Assembly: GCA_030065205.1 (NCBI GenBank)
Contig: JASJDN010000001.1
Coordinates: forward strand, 1 to 64,000
DNA from: Crocosphaera sp.
Lineage (GTDB): Bacteria; Cyanobacteriota; Cyanobacteriia; Cyanobacteriales; Microcystaceae
DNA length: 64,000 nucleotides
Reading direction: 5' to 3'
Positions 44,187 through 53,064 of the stretch are shown piece by piece (the first letter of the stretch is position 1; every line of letters begins with the position of its first letter). The position numbers and the translations under genes are program-made. The notes under the pieces were generated by a model. It did no database searches. It saw nothing but the letters and a program-made list of their open reading frames with translations, and had not been told where the DNA came from.

Positions 44187-44684
44187 ATGATTATGGAAGA
44201 TAAACAAAAAACAAACAGAGATAACGCGATTCAACGGGAGATTTTAGCAGGACGTCAATTTTCTTTAGCTGAAGCGATTGGTAGAGAAGGAGGAAACTTT
44301 TTAAAAGGGGAATCTCCTGTGCCAAAATTAGTGCAAGCGACTACAGAAATTAACACCTTTATTGCTATCAATTTACAGGATTCATCTGGAGCTTTACAAG
44401 CAGTTTTACAAACTTGGGTCAGCACCGATGATGCAAAGGTTAGTCAAAATTTAGAGCATCCGTTGCAAGCATTAAGACAAATGTTAGATAAGATTATCAA
44501 TAATTCTGAATTATTGTACGAATTAGTGCGGCAAGTGGACTTTCAATGGGGAAAAATGTACGATGAACGTCCTTATTTTCAGTCCCCAGGACAACCGGCT
44601 CATCCTGACGACGAATATACCCATGAATCCGTTGAAGAAAAATTGAAAATTTTGCTAAATAAATTAGAAAAGTCAAAAGAATAA
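44187..44684 (+). CDS. Hypothetical protein, 165 aa
   Basis: A soluble, mainly helical and acidic protein. It has an R-Q-F-S-L-A-E-A-I-G-R-E-G-G-x-F-L-K-G-E-S-P-V-P stretch near residue 25 that looks conserved, then helices and a C-terminal charged region. I do not recognise the family. Two ATGs (44187 and 44193) and a GTG at 44184 are possible, none with a clear binding site. It precedes the GST-like gene by 42 bp on the same strand, so the two may be co-transcribed. Confidence 0.6.
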   Translation: MIMEDKQKTNRDNAIQREILAGRQFSLAEAIGREGGNFLKGESPVPKLVQATTEINTFIAINLQDSSGALQAVLQTWVSTDDAKVSQNLEHPLQALRQMLDKIINNSELLYELVRQVDFQWGKMYDERPYFQSPGQPAHPDDEYTHESVEEKLKILLNKLEKSKE

Positions 44685-44726
44685 TTATGATATAATTGAC
44701 TGACTAAAATAACAAGAAAATTTATT

Positions 44727-45977
44727 ATGTCTGATCAATCTCTGATTTCCTCTTGGAAAGAACTATTAGATAAGTCGAAAAATAAAACAACGGTAAAATG
44801 GCAAATTAGGTCAGAGCAAATTCCTTCTAATGTTGCTATCTCTAGTTATTTGAATGATGATAATCAAGGGCAAAAACCAGCAGTGGTATTATACCGTGAT
44901 ACAAATGCTTGGTGTCCCTTTTGTGAAAGGGTATGGTTAGCTTTAGAAGAAAAGCAGATTCCTTTTGCAGTGGAGTTGATTGATTTAAGCAATAAACCGA
45001 AATGGTACACCGATTTAGTTCCCACTGGGTTAGTTCCTGCGGTCAAAATTGAAGGGGAATTAGTTTATGAATCCAAGTCAATTCTTTTAAAGTTAGAAGA
45101 GACGTTTAACACCCCTGCATTGTTACCAGAAGATTCTCAAGAAAAAGCGATCGCGTTAGAGATGATTGAAGGTTGCGAAACAGGGGGGTTTTCCAAAGCT
45201 GGCTATCAATTTCTTTTAGGAAGACCTTTTAATTCATCAACAGAAGAAGTATCCGATGACCAGTCAATGGCTGAAGTCAAAGCTAACTTTGAAGCCAACG
45301 TTGAGCAGTTAGAAAAAGCCTTAGAAGAGTATCCGGGTGATTACTTTATGAGGGACTTTAGTTTAGTGGATATTATGTATATTCCTGCCCTCAAAAGATT
45401 ATCAGCTAATTTACCTGTGTTTCGAGGATATCATTTACGAGGAAATGAGAAGTATCCTTTGCTTAATCGTTGGCTGGAAGCGATTAATAACCGTCCAACT
45501 TATCGAAGAATAAAAGCAGATGATCGGACTCATAATTTAGTGATGAAAAATATCTTTAAACTTCAACCGATTGACAATGATATTCAATTCATTCAAGATA
45601 ATAACCAGAGTGATAGTGAACAAGATCGTTTAGAAGCGGTGGCCAAATTAAGTGATAATCATGAAAATGTTTGCCAAGATATCCTTGAAAATTCTGGTAT
45701 TAAACGCTGGATAACTGAAGAAAATTTAGGTCAAGTTGAAGAATATATTGATTCATATTTGAGATTATTAGCAAACCAATTGCTCCATAATTATTCTCTC
45801 CCTTTAGCCGATGAGAAACTAATGAAAAATAATGAAGTAGCAGTAATTGGGGCAGTCTCCCTGTCTTATATTAGAAATCGGGTTTGTGTTCCCCGTGATT
45901 TAACAGCCGGTGCAGCGAATCAATTTAGGAATGCTATTGATAAGATATTGAAATCTCTTTATTCATCCTCTTTTTAA
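44727..45977 (+). CDS. Glutathione S-transferase-like protein with C-terminal extension
   Basis: A 416-residue protein. Residues about 45-135 form a thioredoxin-fold GST domain with N-A-W-C-P-F-C (Cys at about 64 and 67), as in omega or dehydroascorbate reductase types, and a later G-L-V-P-A-V-K with E-S-K-S-I. A helical GST C-domain follows (about 140-275). The final 130 residues are an extra helical domain not found in usual GSTs, with no recognised relatives. The C-P-F-C pair suggests thiol transfer or dehydroascorbate reduction (inference). Confidence 0.8.
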   Translation: MSDQSLISSWKELLDKSKNKTTVKWQIRSEQIPSNVAISSYLNDDNQGQKPAVVLYRDTNAWCPFCERVWLALEEKQIPFAVELIDLSNKPKWYTDLVPTGLVPAVKIEGELVYESKSILLKLEETFNTPALLPEDSQEKAIALEMIEGCETGGFSKAGYQFLLGRPFNSSTEEVSDDQSMAEVKANFEANVEQLEKALEEYPGDYFMRDFSLVDIMYIPALKRLSANLPVFRGYHLRGNEKYPLLNRWLEAINNRPTYRRIKADDRTHNLVMKNIFKLQPIDNDIQFIQDNNQSDSEQDRLEAVAKLSDNHENVCQDILENSGIKRWITEENLGQVEEYIDSYLRLLANQLLHNYSLPLADEKLMKNNEVAVIGAVSLSYIRNRVCVPRDLTAGAANQFRNAIDKILKSLYSSSF

Positions 45978-46082
45978 AACTAATAAACAGGTGATAATTA
46001 AACATTAAAAATTTCTCTTTCCCACCTCCTGCCTTCTGCCTCATCTCAACTGTAACGTTTATTTTTATCCTGATACTTAGTT

Positions 46083-47039
46083 ATGTCTACTGTTAGTTTA
46101 CTATCAGCCCATTCTTATGATCGCCCGTTATTAAAAGCCTCCTTAGAACAACTTTTAGAACCGTTAGGCGGTATAAAATCCTTTGTCAAACCAGGACAAA
46201 GAGTGCTACTCAAACCGAATTTATTAACCGGAAGTCGCCCGACAAAAGACTGTGTTACGCGTCCTGAAATCGTTTATTGTGTCGCCCAAATGGTTCAAGA
46301 AGCAGGAGGAAACCCCTTTTTAGGGGATAGTCCCGCCTTTGGTTCGGCCCGTGGCGTTGCTTTGGCCAACGGTTACGGAACTCTGATCAAAGAATTAGGG
46401 TTAGACGTGGTAGAATTTCACGGCCAACGTTATAACCACCAGAGTGACAATTTTAACCATTTGCGCCTTTCCAAAGAAGCGATGGATGCAGATGTGGTTA
46501 TTAACTTACCGAAAGTTAAATCTCATGTTCAATTAACCTTGACGTTGGGGGTTAAAAACTTGTTTGGTTGTGTTCCTGGTAAAATGAAGGCTTGGTGGCA
46601 CATGGAAGCTGGAAAAGATGCTCACCGTTTTGGGGAAATGTTGGTGGAGACAGCCAAAGCGATCGCGCCTAATTTAACCATTATTGACGGTATTATAGGT
46701 CATGAAGGCAACGGACCGAGTAATGGGGAACCGAGAGAATTGGGGATTTTAGGGGCTTCTAGGGATGTTTTTGCCTTAGATTGCGCCCTGATCGAAGTCT
46801 TACAAGTGCCTCATTCCTCTATCCCTACTTATGTTGCTCAACAACGGTTAGGGTTAACCAGCAATCTTGCAGACATAGAGTTTCCCTTATCTCATCCCCA
46901 TCAATTACAAGTCAATGATTGGCGTTTACCTGATCGAATCATGGCCATTGATTTCGGACTTCCTCGGGTCATTCGTTCTACTTTTAAACATTTATATATC
47001 CGTTTAGTGAGAGAACCGCGTGACATCCTCCCACGCTAA
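46083..47039 (+). CDS. DUF362-family protein, C-terminus set by an insertion
   Basis: A 318-residue protein with family features: V-L-L-K-P-N-L-L near 42-50, then G-D-S-P-A, D-V-V-I-N-L-P-K-V-K-S-H, G-V-K-N-L-F-G-C-V-P-G-K and I-I-D-G-I-I-G-H-E-G-N-G-P. Function unknown; some members carry iron-sulfur domains, but none is present here. The last residues (D-I-L-P-R) and the stop codon are read from the end of an IS200/IS605-type remnant, whose terminal hairpin starts at 47030, so the original C-terminus has been replaced. ATG start at 46083 following a short pyrimidine-rich repeat. Confidence 0.8.
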   Translation: MSTVSLLSAHSYDRPLLKASLEQLLEPLGGIKSFVKPGQRVLLKPNLLTGSRPTKDCVTRPEIVYCVAQMVQEAGGNPFLGDSPAFGSARGVALANGYGTLIKELGLDVVEFHGQRYNHQSDNFNHLRLSKEAMDADVVINLPKVKSHVQLTLTLGVKNLFGCVPGKMKAWWHMEAGKDAHRFGEMLVETAKAIAPNLTIIDGIIGHEGNGPSNGEPRELGILGASRDVFALDCALIEVLQVPHSSIPTYVAQQRLGLTSNLADIEFPLSHPHQLQVNDWRLPDRIMAIDFGLPRVIRSTFKHLYIRLVREPRDILPR

Positions 47040-47300
47040 CTGCTAGGCAGTATAGCGTGGGCTTCCCAACTCACGGTGGGATATTTCTGCCCACAGAGGC
47101 TTGCCTCTACGCCAGTTATCTAGGCTCATCACCCCCGAACCTCGACTTGACAGACAGTTTCCATGAGGTTGTGCTGTCGCACGTTAATATATTTGTCGGA
47201 CTGTATCCACACGCAGATTGCTTCGTTCCTCGCAACTGCCGATTCCCTTAAACTCCTCGGACGGTACAGCGTGGGACTTAGCCCGACATTTCAGTTAAAA
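47020..47300 (-). mobile_element. Remnant end of an IS200/IS605-type element
   Basis: A terminal hairpin (cccacgcta - inner stem - tagcgtggg) lies at 47030-47061 after catcct. A second stem (agaggc / gcctct) and further structured sequence follow, with a short open stretch on the minus strand. This resembles the end of a tnpB-carrying element, where the omega-RNA is encoded, but no transposase gene is left. Right boundary is approximate. Confidence 0.55.
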
Positions 47301-47319
47301 TTTCTTAATGAGACTTTTT

Positions 47320-47832
47320 TTAGGGCAATTTTAAAGGATTGCCCGATAAATCATAGATCATAATATCCCATTGTCCATCTTGAGCAATTTCAAACGCAAT
47401 TTGAGTTCCATCAGCATTAATGATAGGATTACGAACCTCTGCTTGTAAATTAGCGGTTAAATTGCGTTTCTGTTCCGTTTGTCGGTCATAAACATAAATA
47501 TTAGATTTTCCTTGACGACTACTGGCAAACACGAGATAACGGCCATCTTCAGAAATAGAAGGATGAGACGCGATTTCATCTAAAGTATTTAATCCTGGTA
47601 GGGGCATTAATTGTCGTTTTTGAGCATCAAATAGGTAAACATCTTGGGACCCATTTCTATCAGAAATAAAGACAATATAGGTAGCCGTAACTTGAGGGTC
47701 TAACTCTGAAGCGCGACTATTTAATCCTCGTCCCCCTCCATCAAAAGAAAAATTGAGGTAACGAGGATAACTGGTACACCCAGTTACCATACTACTAACA
47801 ACAACTATCCAAGTAATAAGACAATGTTTCAC
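47320..47832 (-). CDS. TolB-like beta-propeller lipoprotein, 170 aa
   Basis: A signal sequence with lipobox M-V-T-G-C (Cys19) is followed by about three WD40-like PD40 repeats, each with an S-x-D-G-R/T-x-x-x-F/Y core (I-S-E-D-G-R-Y-L-V-F; I-N-A-D-G-T-Q-I-A-F). Too short for a complete six-bladed propeller. Starts with GTG at 47832. The next upstream gene on the strand, 18 bp away, encodes a similar lipoprotein, so the two probably form an operon and may pair. Function unknown. Confidence 0.75.
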   Translation of the reverse strand: MKHCLITWIVVVSSMVTGCTSYPRYLNFSFDGGGRGLNSRASELDPQVTATYIVFISDRNGSQDVYLFDAQKRQLMPLPGLNTLDEIASHPSISEDGRYLVFASSRQGKSNIYVYDRQTEQKRNLTANLQAEVRNPIINADGTQIAFEIAQDGQWDIMIYDLSGNPLKLP

Positions 47833-47850
47833 GGTTGCACAAATCTTAGT

Positions 47851-48390
47851 TTATTGGGGGGCTGCGACTGGTGTTCCATCAGGAATATCTAACTCGATGA
47901 GTGGGCCACGGTCCAAGACTTCAATATCCCATTGTCCTCGTCGCGCCGTTTCAAAAACGATGTAGCGTCCATCAGCACTAATTTGAGGATGTCTCACCCA
48001 ATTACGATAACGCTGGGTTAAGAGTTCCGTTCGTCGAGTTGCACGATCATAAAGTGCCACATCTGGCCGTCCTTGCACACTGGAAATATAGACTAAATAA
48101 CGTCCCGTACGACTTAAGCTCGGACTTTCTAGGATAACATTACTTTGATTTAACCCCGGAAGATTAATAAATTTTTCACCCCGTAAATCATACAGTAAAA
48201 TTTCACTACTGTTGTTACGGTTAGATACGAAAGCCAACCAGCGGCCATCGCCACTGAGAGCCGGTTGTTGGTCATTGTAGCGACTGTTAAGGGTAGCAGG
48301 GGGTTCAGGACGATTTAAGACATCACAAGCCCCTAACAGGCTCATTAAGCTCATTCCTATGGCGATTTGAAAAGATTTAGAGGCGATCAC
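47851..48390 (-). CDS. TolB-like beta-propeller lipoprotein, about 180 aa
   Basis: Similar in design to the next gene: a lipobox (L-L-G-A-C) after a hydrophobic stretch, then three or four PD40 repeats (L-S-G-D-G-R-W-L-A-F, L-S-R-T-G-R-Y-L-V-Y, I-S-A-D-G-R-Y-I-V-F). I place the start at GTG 48390, which gives a compact signal sequence; a TTG at 48429 would add 13 residues and has a weak GGGAG upstream. It probably forms an operon with the downstream lipoprotein gene. Confidence 0.7.
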   Translation of the reverse strand: MIASKSFQIAIGMSLMSLLGACDVLNRPEPPATLNSRYNDQQPALSGDGRWLAFVSNRNNSSEILLYDLRGEKFINLPGLNQSNVILESPSLSRTGRYLVYISSVQGRPDVALYDRATRRTELLTQRYRNWVRHPQISADGRYIVFETARRGQWDIEVLDRGPLIELDIPDGTPVAAPQ

Positions 48391-48607
48391 TGTTATGGTA
48401 TGGGTAGAGGTGAGGAAAAACCCGATCAAAAATATTTCTCTTCTCCCTTTTACAGTACAGCATTATTTTTGTTTATACTTTTTGTATAAACTTTTCTTAT
48501 GGTTGAACTATCATTAAGGAAGTAGGCTAAATTATCTCTGCTTAATTCCTTTAACGGTTGCGCCACTAATGTGCGTAACCAGCCAAAAGCTAATGAAGTG
48601 AATTAAG

Positions 48608-49210
48608 ATGAAAAAACAGGTTGCTGTCAGTGTTCTTGCCCTATCTTTGGGTTTATTTCCCCTCCAACCGATGCAAGCTGCATGGGACACCCCCACGCTA
48701 TCAGCCATTAGTAATGGTCTAGATGCGTTTTGGGGAGGCATTTTACAACGTTTGGGCATTTCCTATCGCTATCCGGTTGTTTATTCTCACCAAAATGTCG
48801 AAATTACCCCTTGTGGTCCGTCTCTGTTAGCCCATTATTGTGCTAGTTCTAATACCATTCACTTAAATATGGTACAAATAGACAAATTAGTGGAACGAGT
48901 GGGGGATTCTGCGGGTTTTTTCGCCATAGCCCATGAATACGGTCACTCTGTTCAGAAACATCTCGGTATTCTTGATCAGAATTTACCCATTGTTGTCTTA
49001 GAATTACAGGCTGACTGTTTAGCGGGAGCATTTTTTGCTGCTAGCGAAGAGTTAGGAATCTTAGAATCTGGAGATTTAAGAGAAGCGACAATGACTGCCA
49101 TGATGACAGGAGACTATGACTACGAACATACCAATCATCATGGAACCCCCGAACAAAGAGGTAGGGCATTTTTGAGCGGATTTAATGACCCTAAATCTTG
49201 TTTTGAATAG
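48608..49210 (+). CDS. Exported neutral zinc metallopeptidase-like protein
   Basis: A 200-residue protein with a signal peptide (about 1-24, M-Q-A-A). The zinc motif H-E-Y-G-H (about 108-112) is followed by the E-L-Q-A-D-C-L-A-G segment that gives the third ligand, typical of the YpfJ-type neutral zinc metallopeptidase family. A short C-terminal part ends with a Cys. It lacks the long N-terminal linker of the usual proteins, so it is a compact form. ATG start; divergent from the TolB-like pair. Confidence 0.85.
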   Translation: MKKQVAVSVLALSLGLFPLQPMQAAWDTPTLSAISNGLDAFWGGILQRLGISYRYPVVYSHQNVEITPCGPSLLAHYCASSNTIHLNMVQIDKLVERVGDSAGFFAIAHEYGHSVQKHLGILDQNLPIVVLELQADCLAGAFFAASEELGILESGDLREATMTAMMTGDYDYEHTNHHGTPEQRGRAFLSGFNDPKSCFE

Positions 49211-49236
49211 AGATTAAAACTCTTATCAAATTGTGT

Positions 49237-50433
49237 TTATTTATCAGGTAACTGATATTGAGACACAATTTTTTTTGCATAGTTAGGAACATGATGGTCT
49301 AACTTTTCTGGATGATTTCGTTTAACGTATAAATAATTACGAGTAAAATGGGAATCAATGGAAAAACGGGCATATTCTAAGCCTTTGGGACCCACTCTTT
49401 CAATGACAACCCCCATTAATTTTGCAGCCCACATGGGGAGGGTTACCCCTTTATCATAGGCAGGAATACTTTGTTGAACGGCTTGTTTTCTATTCCCTTG
49501 AGAAATAACGGGTTTGGTCTTGATTTGCTCTTCCACTAAGGTTAACATTTCTTTTCCTTTATCATTCCGAACCATAATCCATTGCCAACCAAATTCTGCC
49601 CCCATATAACCCACCACTAAGTCGGCTAAGGAGTTAACATAATCAAAACAACTCATACAAGAGGGAGCAAAAACATCTTTTAATTTGTTAGTTTTTAAGC
49701 CAAAAAATGGCACGGTTTCTAGGGAACCATCTTCATGTTTAAAATGTACCCTAAAATCCTGCATAAACTCATAATGAATCACGGTTTCAGGGGAGCGACT
49801 GGTGGTTTCTAAGAATTTTTGTAAGCCTTCACGGGTAACGTTATCGACACAAGGGGTCCCTAATACATATAGTTTCTCTAAACCTAATTCTTTTTCCACC
49901 GCCCGTAAAGCCTGAATTTGACAGCCAACCCCGATGACTAATAGTCGTTTTAAATTAGATTGTTCGATCTGTTCTAATATAGATAAATTTGGGGATAAGG
50001 TGGGTTTATTGACCCTAGCAGCCAAAACTTCCTCAGAAGTTCTAGCGATCACTGGCATGGGTTGAAAGCGATCTTCTTTGGTATTTTGAACACAAACGAC
50101 CCCTTCAACTAAGCCCTTTTCTAACATTTCACAAGCAATGGTACTAACAATTCCTGTCCATTGTGCGCCTTCAATGGGTTCTTTTTTTTGTGCCGCCATC
50201 ATTTCTTGATGGACCCCAAAATAGCAATCATCTTCATCCTCTAAATTGCGACTTTTTCCGTGGGTAATGGTTTCTAATTCTGCAATTTGTTGATTGATAA
50301 AAGCACAAGCTTCTTTGACATAATGAATATAATAAGTATCACATAACCCACACTCACTACAGAGTTCTTTTGCGGGACGACGACTACCGGGTTTAAGGGC
50401 TTTTGCTTTGTTGTGAGGGTAAATAGATGTCAT
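49237..50433 (-). CDS. bciB: Ferredoxin-dependent 3,8-divinyl (proto)chlorophyllide reductase (BciB/Slr1923 type)
   Basis: A 398-residue flavin and iron-sulfur enzyme of the F420 hydrogenase/dehydrogenase beta-subunit family. It reduces the 8-vinyl group of chlorophyll intermediates. An N-terminal C-S-E-C-G-L-C, then C-Q, C-V-D-N-V and C-M-S-C supply the cluster cysteines. Length fits Slr1923. A 7-hydroxymethyl chlorophyll reductase is the closest alternative in plants. ATG 50433. Convergent with the zinc peptidase gene. Confidence 0.88.
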   Translation of the reverse strand: MTSIYPHNKAKALKPGSRRPAKELCSECGLCDTYYIHYVKEACAFINQQIAELETITHGKSRNLEDEDDCYFGVHQEMMAAQKKEPIEGAQWTGIVSTIACEMLEKGLVEGVVCVQNTKEDRFQPMPVIARTSEEVLAARVNKPTLSPNLSILEQIEQSNLKRLLVIGVGCQIQALRAVEKELGLEKLYVLGTPCVDNVTREGLQKFLETTSRSPETVIHYEFMQDFRVHFKHEDGSLETVPFFGLKTNKLKDVFAPSCMSCFDYVNSLADLVVGYMGAEFGWQWIMVRNDKGKEMLTLVEEQIKTKPVISQGNRKQAVQQSIPAYDKGVTLPMWAAKLMGVVIERVGPKGLEYARFSIDSHFTRNYLYVKRNHPEKLDHHVPNYAKKIVSQYQLPDK

Positions 50434-50544
50434 AGATTAAAGTATTTCTTTAAATTACATTGAATCAGTGAACAGTGATCAGTATATCTGATATTAGATT
50501 ACGTTATTATCATCCGGAAGCTTAAATCTTCGTCTCAAAAATAA

Positions 50545-50605
50545 CTTCTGTTCCTAGAGCCAGAACTTCGTTAAGAAACTTCTGACTTCGTTATATATTG
50601 TCTCT
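50545..50605. repeat. Dispersed aacttctg / gaacttcg repeat
   Basis: The sequence aacttctgttcctagagcca and the following gaacttcgttaagaaacttc are near copies of the repeats at 58240-58296 and, more weakly, 5289-5340. It lies between bciB and rubA. Confidence 0.6.
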
Positions 50606-50687
50606 AGCCATAGCAATATTTGTTCAGAATGTTAAGTTTATGCGATAATTTGTAACATAGATATTAAGATTTGCTTAAAGTAAAGCA

Positions 50688-51035
50688 ATGACTGAAAGAC
50701 CTGAAGAGAAGACCCTAGCTGAACTCGCACCAGCGAACCACGAATGTCGCCTCTGTGGCTATGTTTATGAGCCAAACAAAGGCGATGCTAAAGGAAACGT
50801 TCCCCCTGGAACCCCTTTTTCCGAACTCCCTGATGGCTGGAAATGCCCCGTCTGTGGCGCAAAAACCAACCAATTCGTCAGTATTGGCGCAACCAATGCC
50901 CCCTCCGGGTTCCAAGAGAACCTAAACTACGGCTTTGGTGTCAATAACTTGACTCCCAATCAAAAAAACCTCCTTATCTTTGGAGGACTGGCTTTAGGGT
51001 TCCTGTTTTTCCTGAGTTTATACGGGTTAAGTTAA
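50688..51035 (+). CDS. rubA: Membrane-anchored rubredoxin RubA
   Basis: A 115-residue protein. The rubredoxin domain (about 15-65) has two iron-binding loops: C-x-x-C-G-Y near 20-25 and C-P-V-C-G-A near 53-58. A C-terminal transmembrane helix (about 93-113) anchors it in the thylakoid. RubA is needed for early photosystem II reaction-centre assembly. First gene of the rubA-ycf48-psbEFLJ cluster, which is conserved in cyanobacteria. ATG start. Confidence 0.93.
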   Translation: MTERPEEKTLAELAPANHECRLCGYVYEPNKGDAKGNVPPGTPFSELPDGWKCPVCGAKTNQFVSIGATNAPSGFQENLNYGFGVNNLTPNQKNLLIFGGLALGFLFFLSLYGLS

Positions 51036-51125
51036 CCCTTTTGGCCTTGATACATCTGTAAACAAGGTTAATTAACGTCTTGCACAACCCAATCAAACTT
51101 TTATCCGCCTATTTACCTTGTGTTT

Positions 51126-52118
51126 ATGAGAAAACTGAAACAATTTGTAATATTAATAGCCCTTTCCTTATTTTGCATTAGTTGCAGTCAAGTTCCTTCC
51201 ACTCTCAATAACCCCTGGAAAACCCTTTCCCTAGAAACCGATGTCACCTTTGCAGACATTGCCTTTACCGATGATCCCGATCACGGTTGGTTAGTAGGGA
51301 CCAAAGCAGCCCTATTTGAAACCACCGATGGCGGAGACACCTGGCAAGAACGTAAACTCGAGCTTGGTGACGAAAAAGTAAGCTTCACAGGGGTTAGTTT
51401 CAACGGAGATGAAGGCTGGATCACAGGTAAACCGGCTATTCTCTTACATACGGAAGATGGTGGGGAAAACTGGTCCCGCATTCCCCTTAGCGAAAAGCTT
51501 CCCGGCGCACCAGATGGGGTGGTTGCCCTCGCTCCTGAAACCGCCGAAATGGTCACCAACCTAGGGGCTATTTACAAAACCGATAACGGGGGCAAAACTT
51601 GGTCTGCATTAGTTGAAGGAGCCGTTGGGGTAGCCCGAAACATTCAGCGATCGCCCGATGGTCGTTACGTGGCTGTGTCTGCACGGGGTAACTTTTATTC
51701 TACCTGGGAACCGGGACAAAGCGAATGGACTCCCCACAACCGTAACTCCTCCCGCAGATTACAAGCGATGGGTTACAGTGAAGAAGGAGGTCTCTGGTTA
51801 ATCGCCAGAGGTGGACAACTTCAATTTACGCCCCCAGAAGACTTAGAAGATTGGCAAGACGTGGTTTATCCTGAGCCGTCTACCAGTTGGGGTTTACTGG
51901 ACTTAGCCTATCGTACCCCCAAAGAACTTTGGGTGGCTGGTGGTAGTGGCAACTTGTTGGTAAGCTCAGATAATGGGGAAACGTGGAAAAAAGATCGCGT
52001 CATTGAAAACGTACCCTCTAACCTCTATAAAATCGTTTTTGTTAATGATGAAAAAGGTTTTATTTTGGGACAAGATGGTATCTTGCTAAAATATGAACCC
52101 ACATCAGAAGCAGCTTAA
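51126..52118 (+). CDS. ycf48: Photosystem II assembly factor Ycf48 (HCF136)
   Basis: A 330-residue lipoprotein. A signal with a Cys (I-S-C-S) leads to a seven-bladed beta-propeller with recurring T-x-D-G-G-x-x-W motifs. It binds precursor D1 and chlorophyll-loaded assembly intermediates on the lumenal side. I chose ATG 51126 over a GTG two codons earlier. Second gene of the assembly cluster, followed by psbE 94 bp on. Confidence 0.93.
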   Translation: MRKLKQFVILIALSLFCISCSQVPSTLNNPWKTLSLETDVTFADIAFTDDPDHGWLVGTKAALFETTDGGDTWQERKLELGDEKVSFTGVSFNGDEGWITGKPAILLHTEDGGENWSRIPLSEKLPGAPDGVVALAPETAEMVTNLGAIYKTDNGGKTWSALVEGAVGVARNIQRSPDGRYVAVSARGNFYSTWEPGQSEWTPHNRNSSRRLQAMGYSEEGGLWLIARGGQLQFTPPEDLEDWQDVVYPEPSTSWGLLDLAYRTPKELWVAGGSGNLLVSSDNGETWKKDRVIENVPSNLYKIVFVNDEKGFILGQDGILLKYEPTSEAA

Positions 52119-52212
52119 AACTGTCTTATTCAAAGAAGTCTATCAGACTGTTTCACAATCGTAGTAGACTAGATTTTGCCATTCGTCATTAATTTCAGAG
52201 GAGAAACTTGAA

Positions 52213-52458
52213 ATGTCAGGTGTTACCGGAGAACGTCCATTTACCGATATTGTTACCAGTATCCGTTACTGGGTTATCCATAGTATTACCATCCCCATGT
52301 TATTCCTTGCGGGTTGGTTGTTTGTTAGCACAGGGTTAGCTTATGATGCCTTTGGGACTCCTCGTCCTGATGAGTATTTTACTCAAGAGCGTCAAGAATT
52401 ACCCATTATTGAAGACCGTTTTGAAGCGGCTAACCAAATCAAAGAGTTTAATAAGTAG
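52213..52458 (+). CDS. psbE: Cytochrome b559 alpha subunit PsbE
   Basis: An 81-residue photosystem II core subunit with one transmembrane helix. The single His that ligates haem lies in R-Y-W-V-I-H-S-I-T (His23). Sequence matches the conserved family throughout. A GAGGAG site lies nine bases before the ATG. First of the four-gene psbEFLJ group. Confidence 0.97.
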   Translation: MSGVTGERPFTDIVTSIRYWVIHSITIPMLFLAGWLFVSTGLAYDAFGTPRPDEYFTQERQELPIIEDRFEAANQIKEFNK

Positions 52459-52483
52459 TTTAGTTTAGAAGAGGTTTAAAACA

Positions 52484-52615
52484 ATGGCAGACAATGTTAA
52501 TCAACCCACATCTTATCCTATTTTTACCGTAAGATGGCTATCCGTTCACGCTTTGGCCGTTCCTACAGTTTTCTTTGTCGGTGCGATCGCCGCTATGCAG
52601 TTTATTCAACGTTAG
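52484..52615 (+). CDS. psbF: Cytochrome b559 beta subunit PsbF
   Basis: A 43-residue one-helix subunit that supplies the second haem His ([11 protein letters not shown], His22). It spans ATG 52484 to TAG 52615. GAGG lies ten bases upstream. Too short to be listed by most gene finders but unmistakable. Confidence 0.97.
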   Translation: MADNVNQPTSYPIFTVRWLSVHALAVPTVFFVGAIAAMQFIQR

Positions 52616-52625
52616 GAGTTTATTC

Positions 52626-52745
52626 ATGGATAGAAATCAAAACCCCAACCGTCAACCGGTAGAATTGAACCGGACATCCCTTTACTTAGGATTACTTTTA
52701 ATTGCGGTTCTCGGCATTCTCTTTTCTAGCTATTTCTTTAACTAA
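52626..52745 (+). CDS. psbL: Photosystem II subunit PsbL
   Basis: A 39-residue one-helix subunit at the dimer interface. It has the conserved N-P-N[14 protein letters not shown] start and the S-S-Y-F-F-N end. The start is ten bases after psbF, with AGGAG there. Confidence 0.97.
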   Translation: MDRNQNPNRQPVELNRTSLYLGLLLIAVLGILFSSYFFN

Positions 52746-52781
52746 TTCATTTTTTTCAGCCATTATTTAGGAGGTACAATC

Positions 52782-52901
52782 ATGTTTGCAGAAGGTAGAA
52801 TTCCCCTTTGGCTTGTGGGTTTAATTGCTGGTATTGGAGCAATTTCCGTGCTTGGTCTTTTCTTCTACGGAGCTTATGCTGGTTTAGGCTCTTCTCTGTA
52901 G
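52782..52901 (+). CDS. psbJ: Photosystem II subunit PsbJ
   Basis: A 39-residue one-helix subunit next to cytochrome b559, with the conserved G-R-I-P-L-W and F-F-Y-G-A-Y-x-G-L-G-S-S-L. AGGAGG precedes the ATG. A strong terminator follows. Confidence 0.97.
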   Translation: MFAEGRIPLWLVGLIAGIGAISVLGLFFYGAYAGLGSSL

Positions 52902-52953
52902 CAGTCAATTGTGATTATCTTAAGTTAAAAACTTAGAGATGATGTTCTCAATA

Positions 52954-52988
52954 ACCGCCTGTTAATTATAATAGGCGGTCTTTTTTGT
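52954..52988 (+). terminator. Rho-independent terminator of the psbEFLJ operon
   Basis: Seven-base stem accgcct / aggcggt with a 12-nt loop and a run of six T after ct, about 50 bases past psbJ. Confidence 0.85.
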
Positions 52989-53064
52989 TAAAAAATATAT
53001 TAAGAATCGTAAATTTATGTTACAGTATTAGGTATATATAACATTGATTTCAATAAAATAACCC

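Noticed and set aside
47057-47363. Two short plus-strand open frames in the transposon remnant
   Set aside because: They lie across structured non-coding sequence and have no ribosome-binding site.
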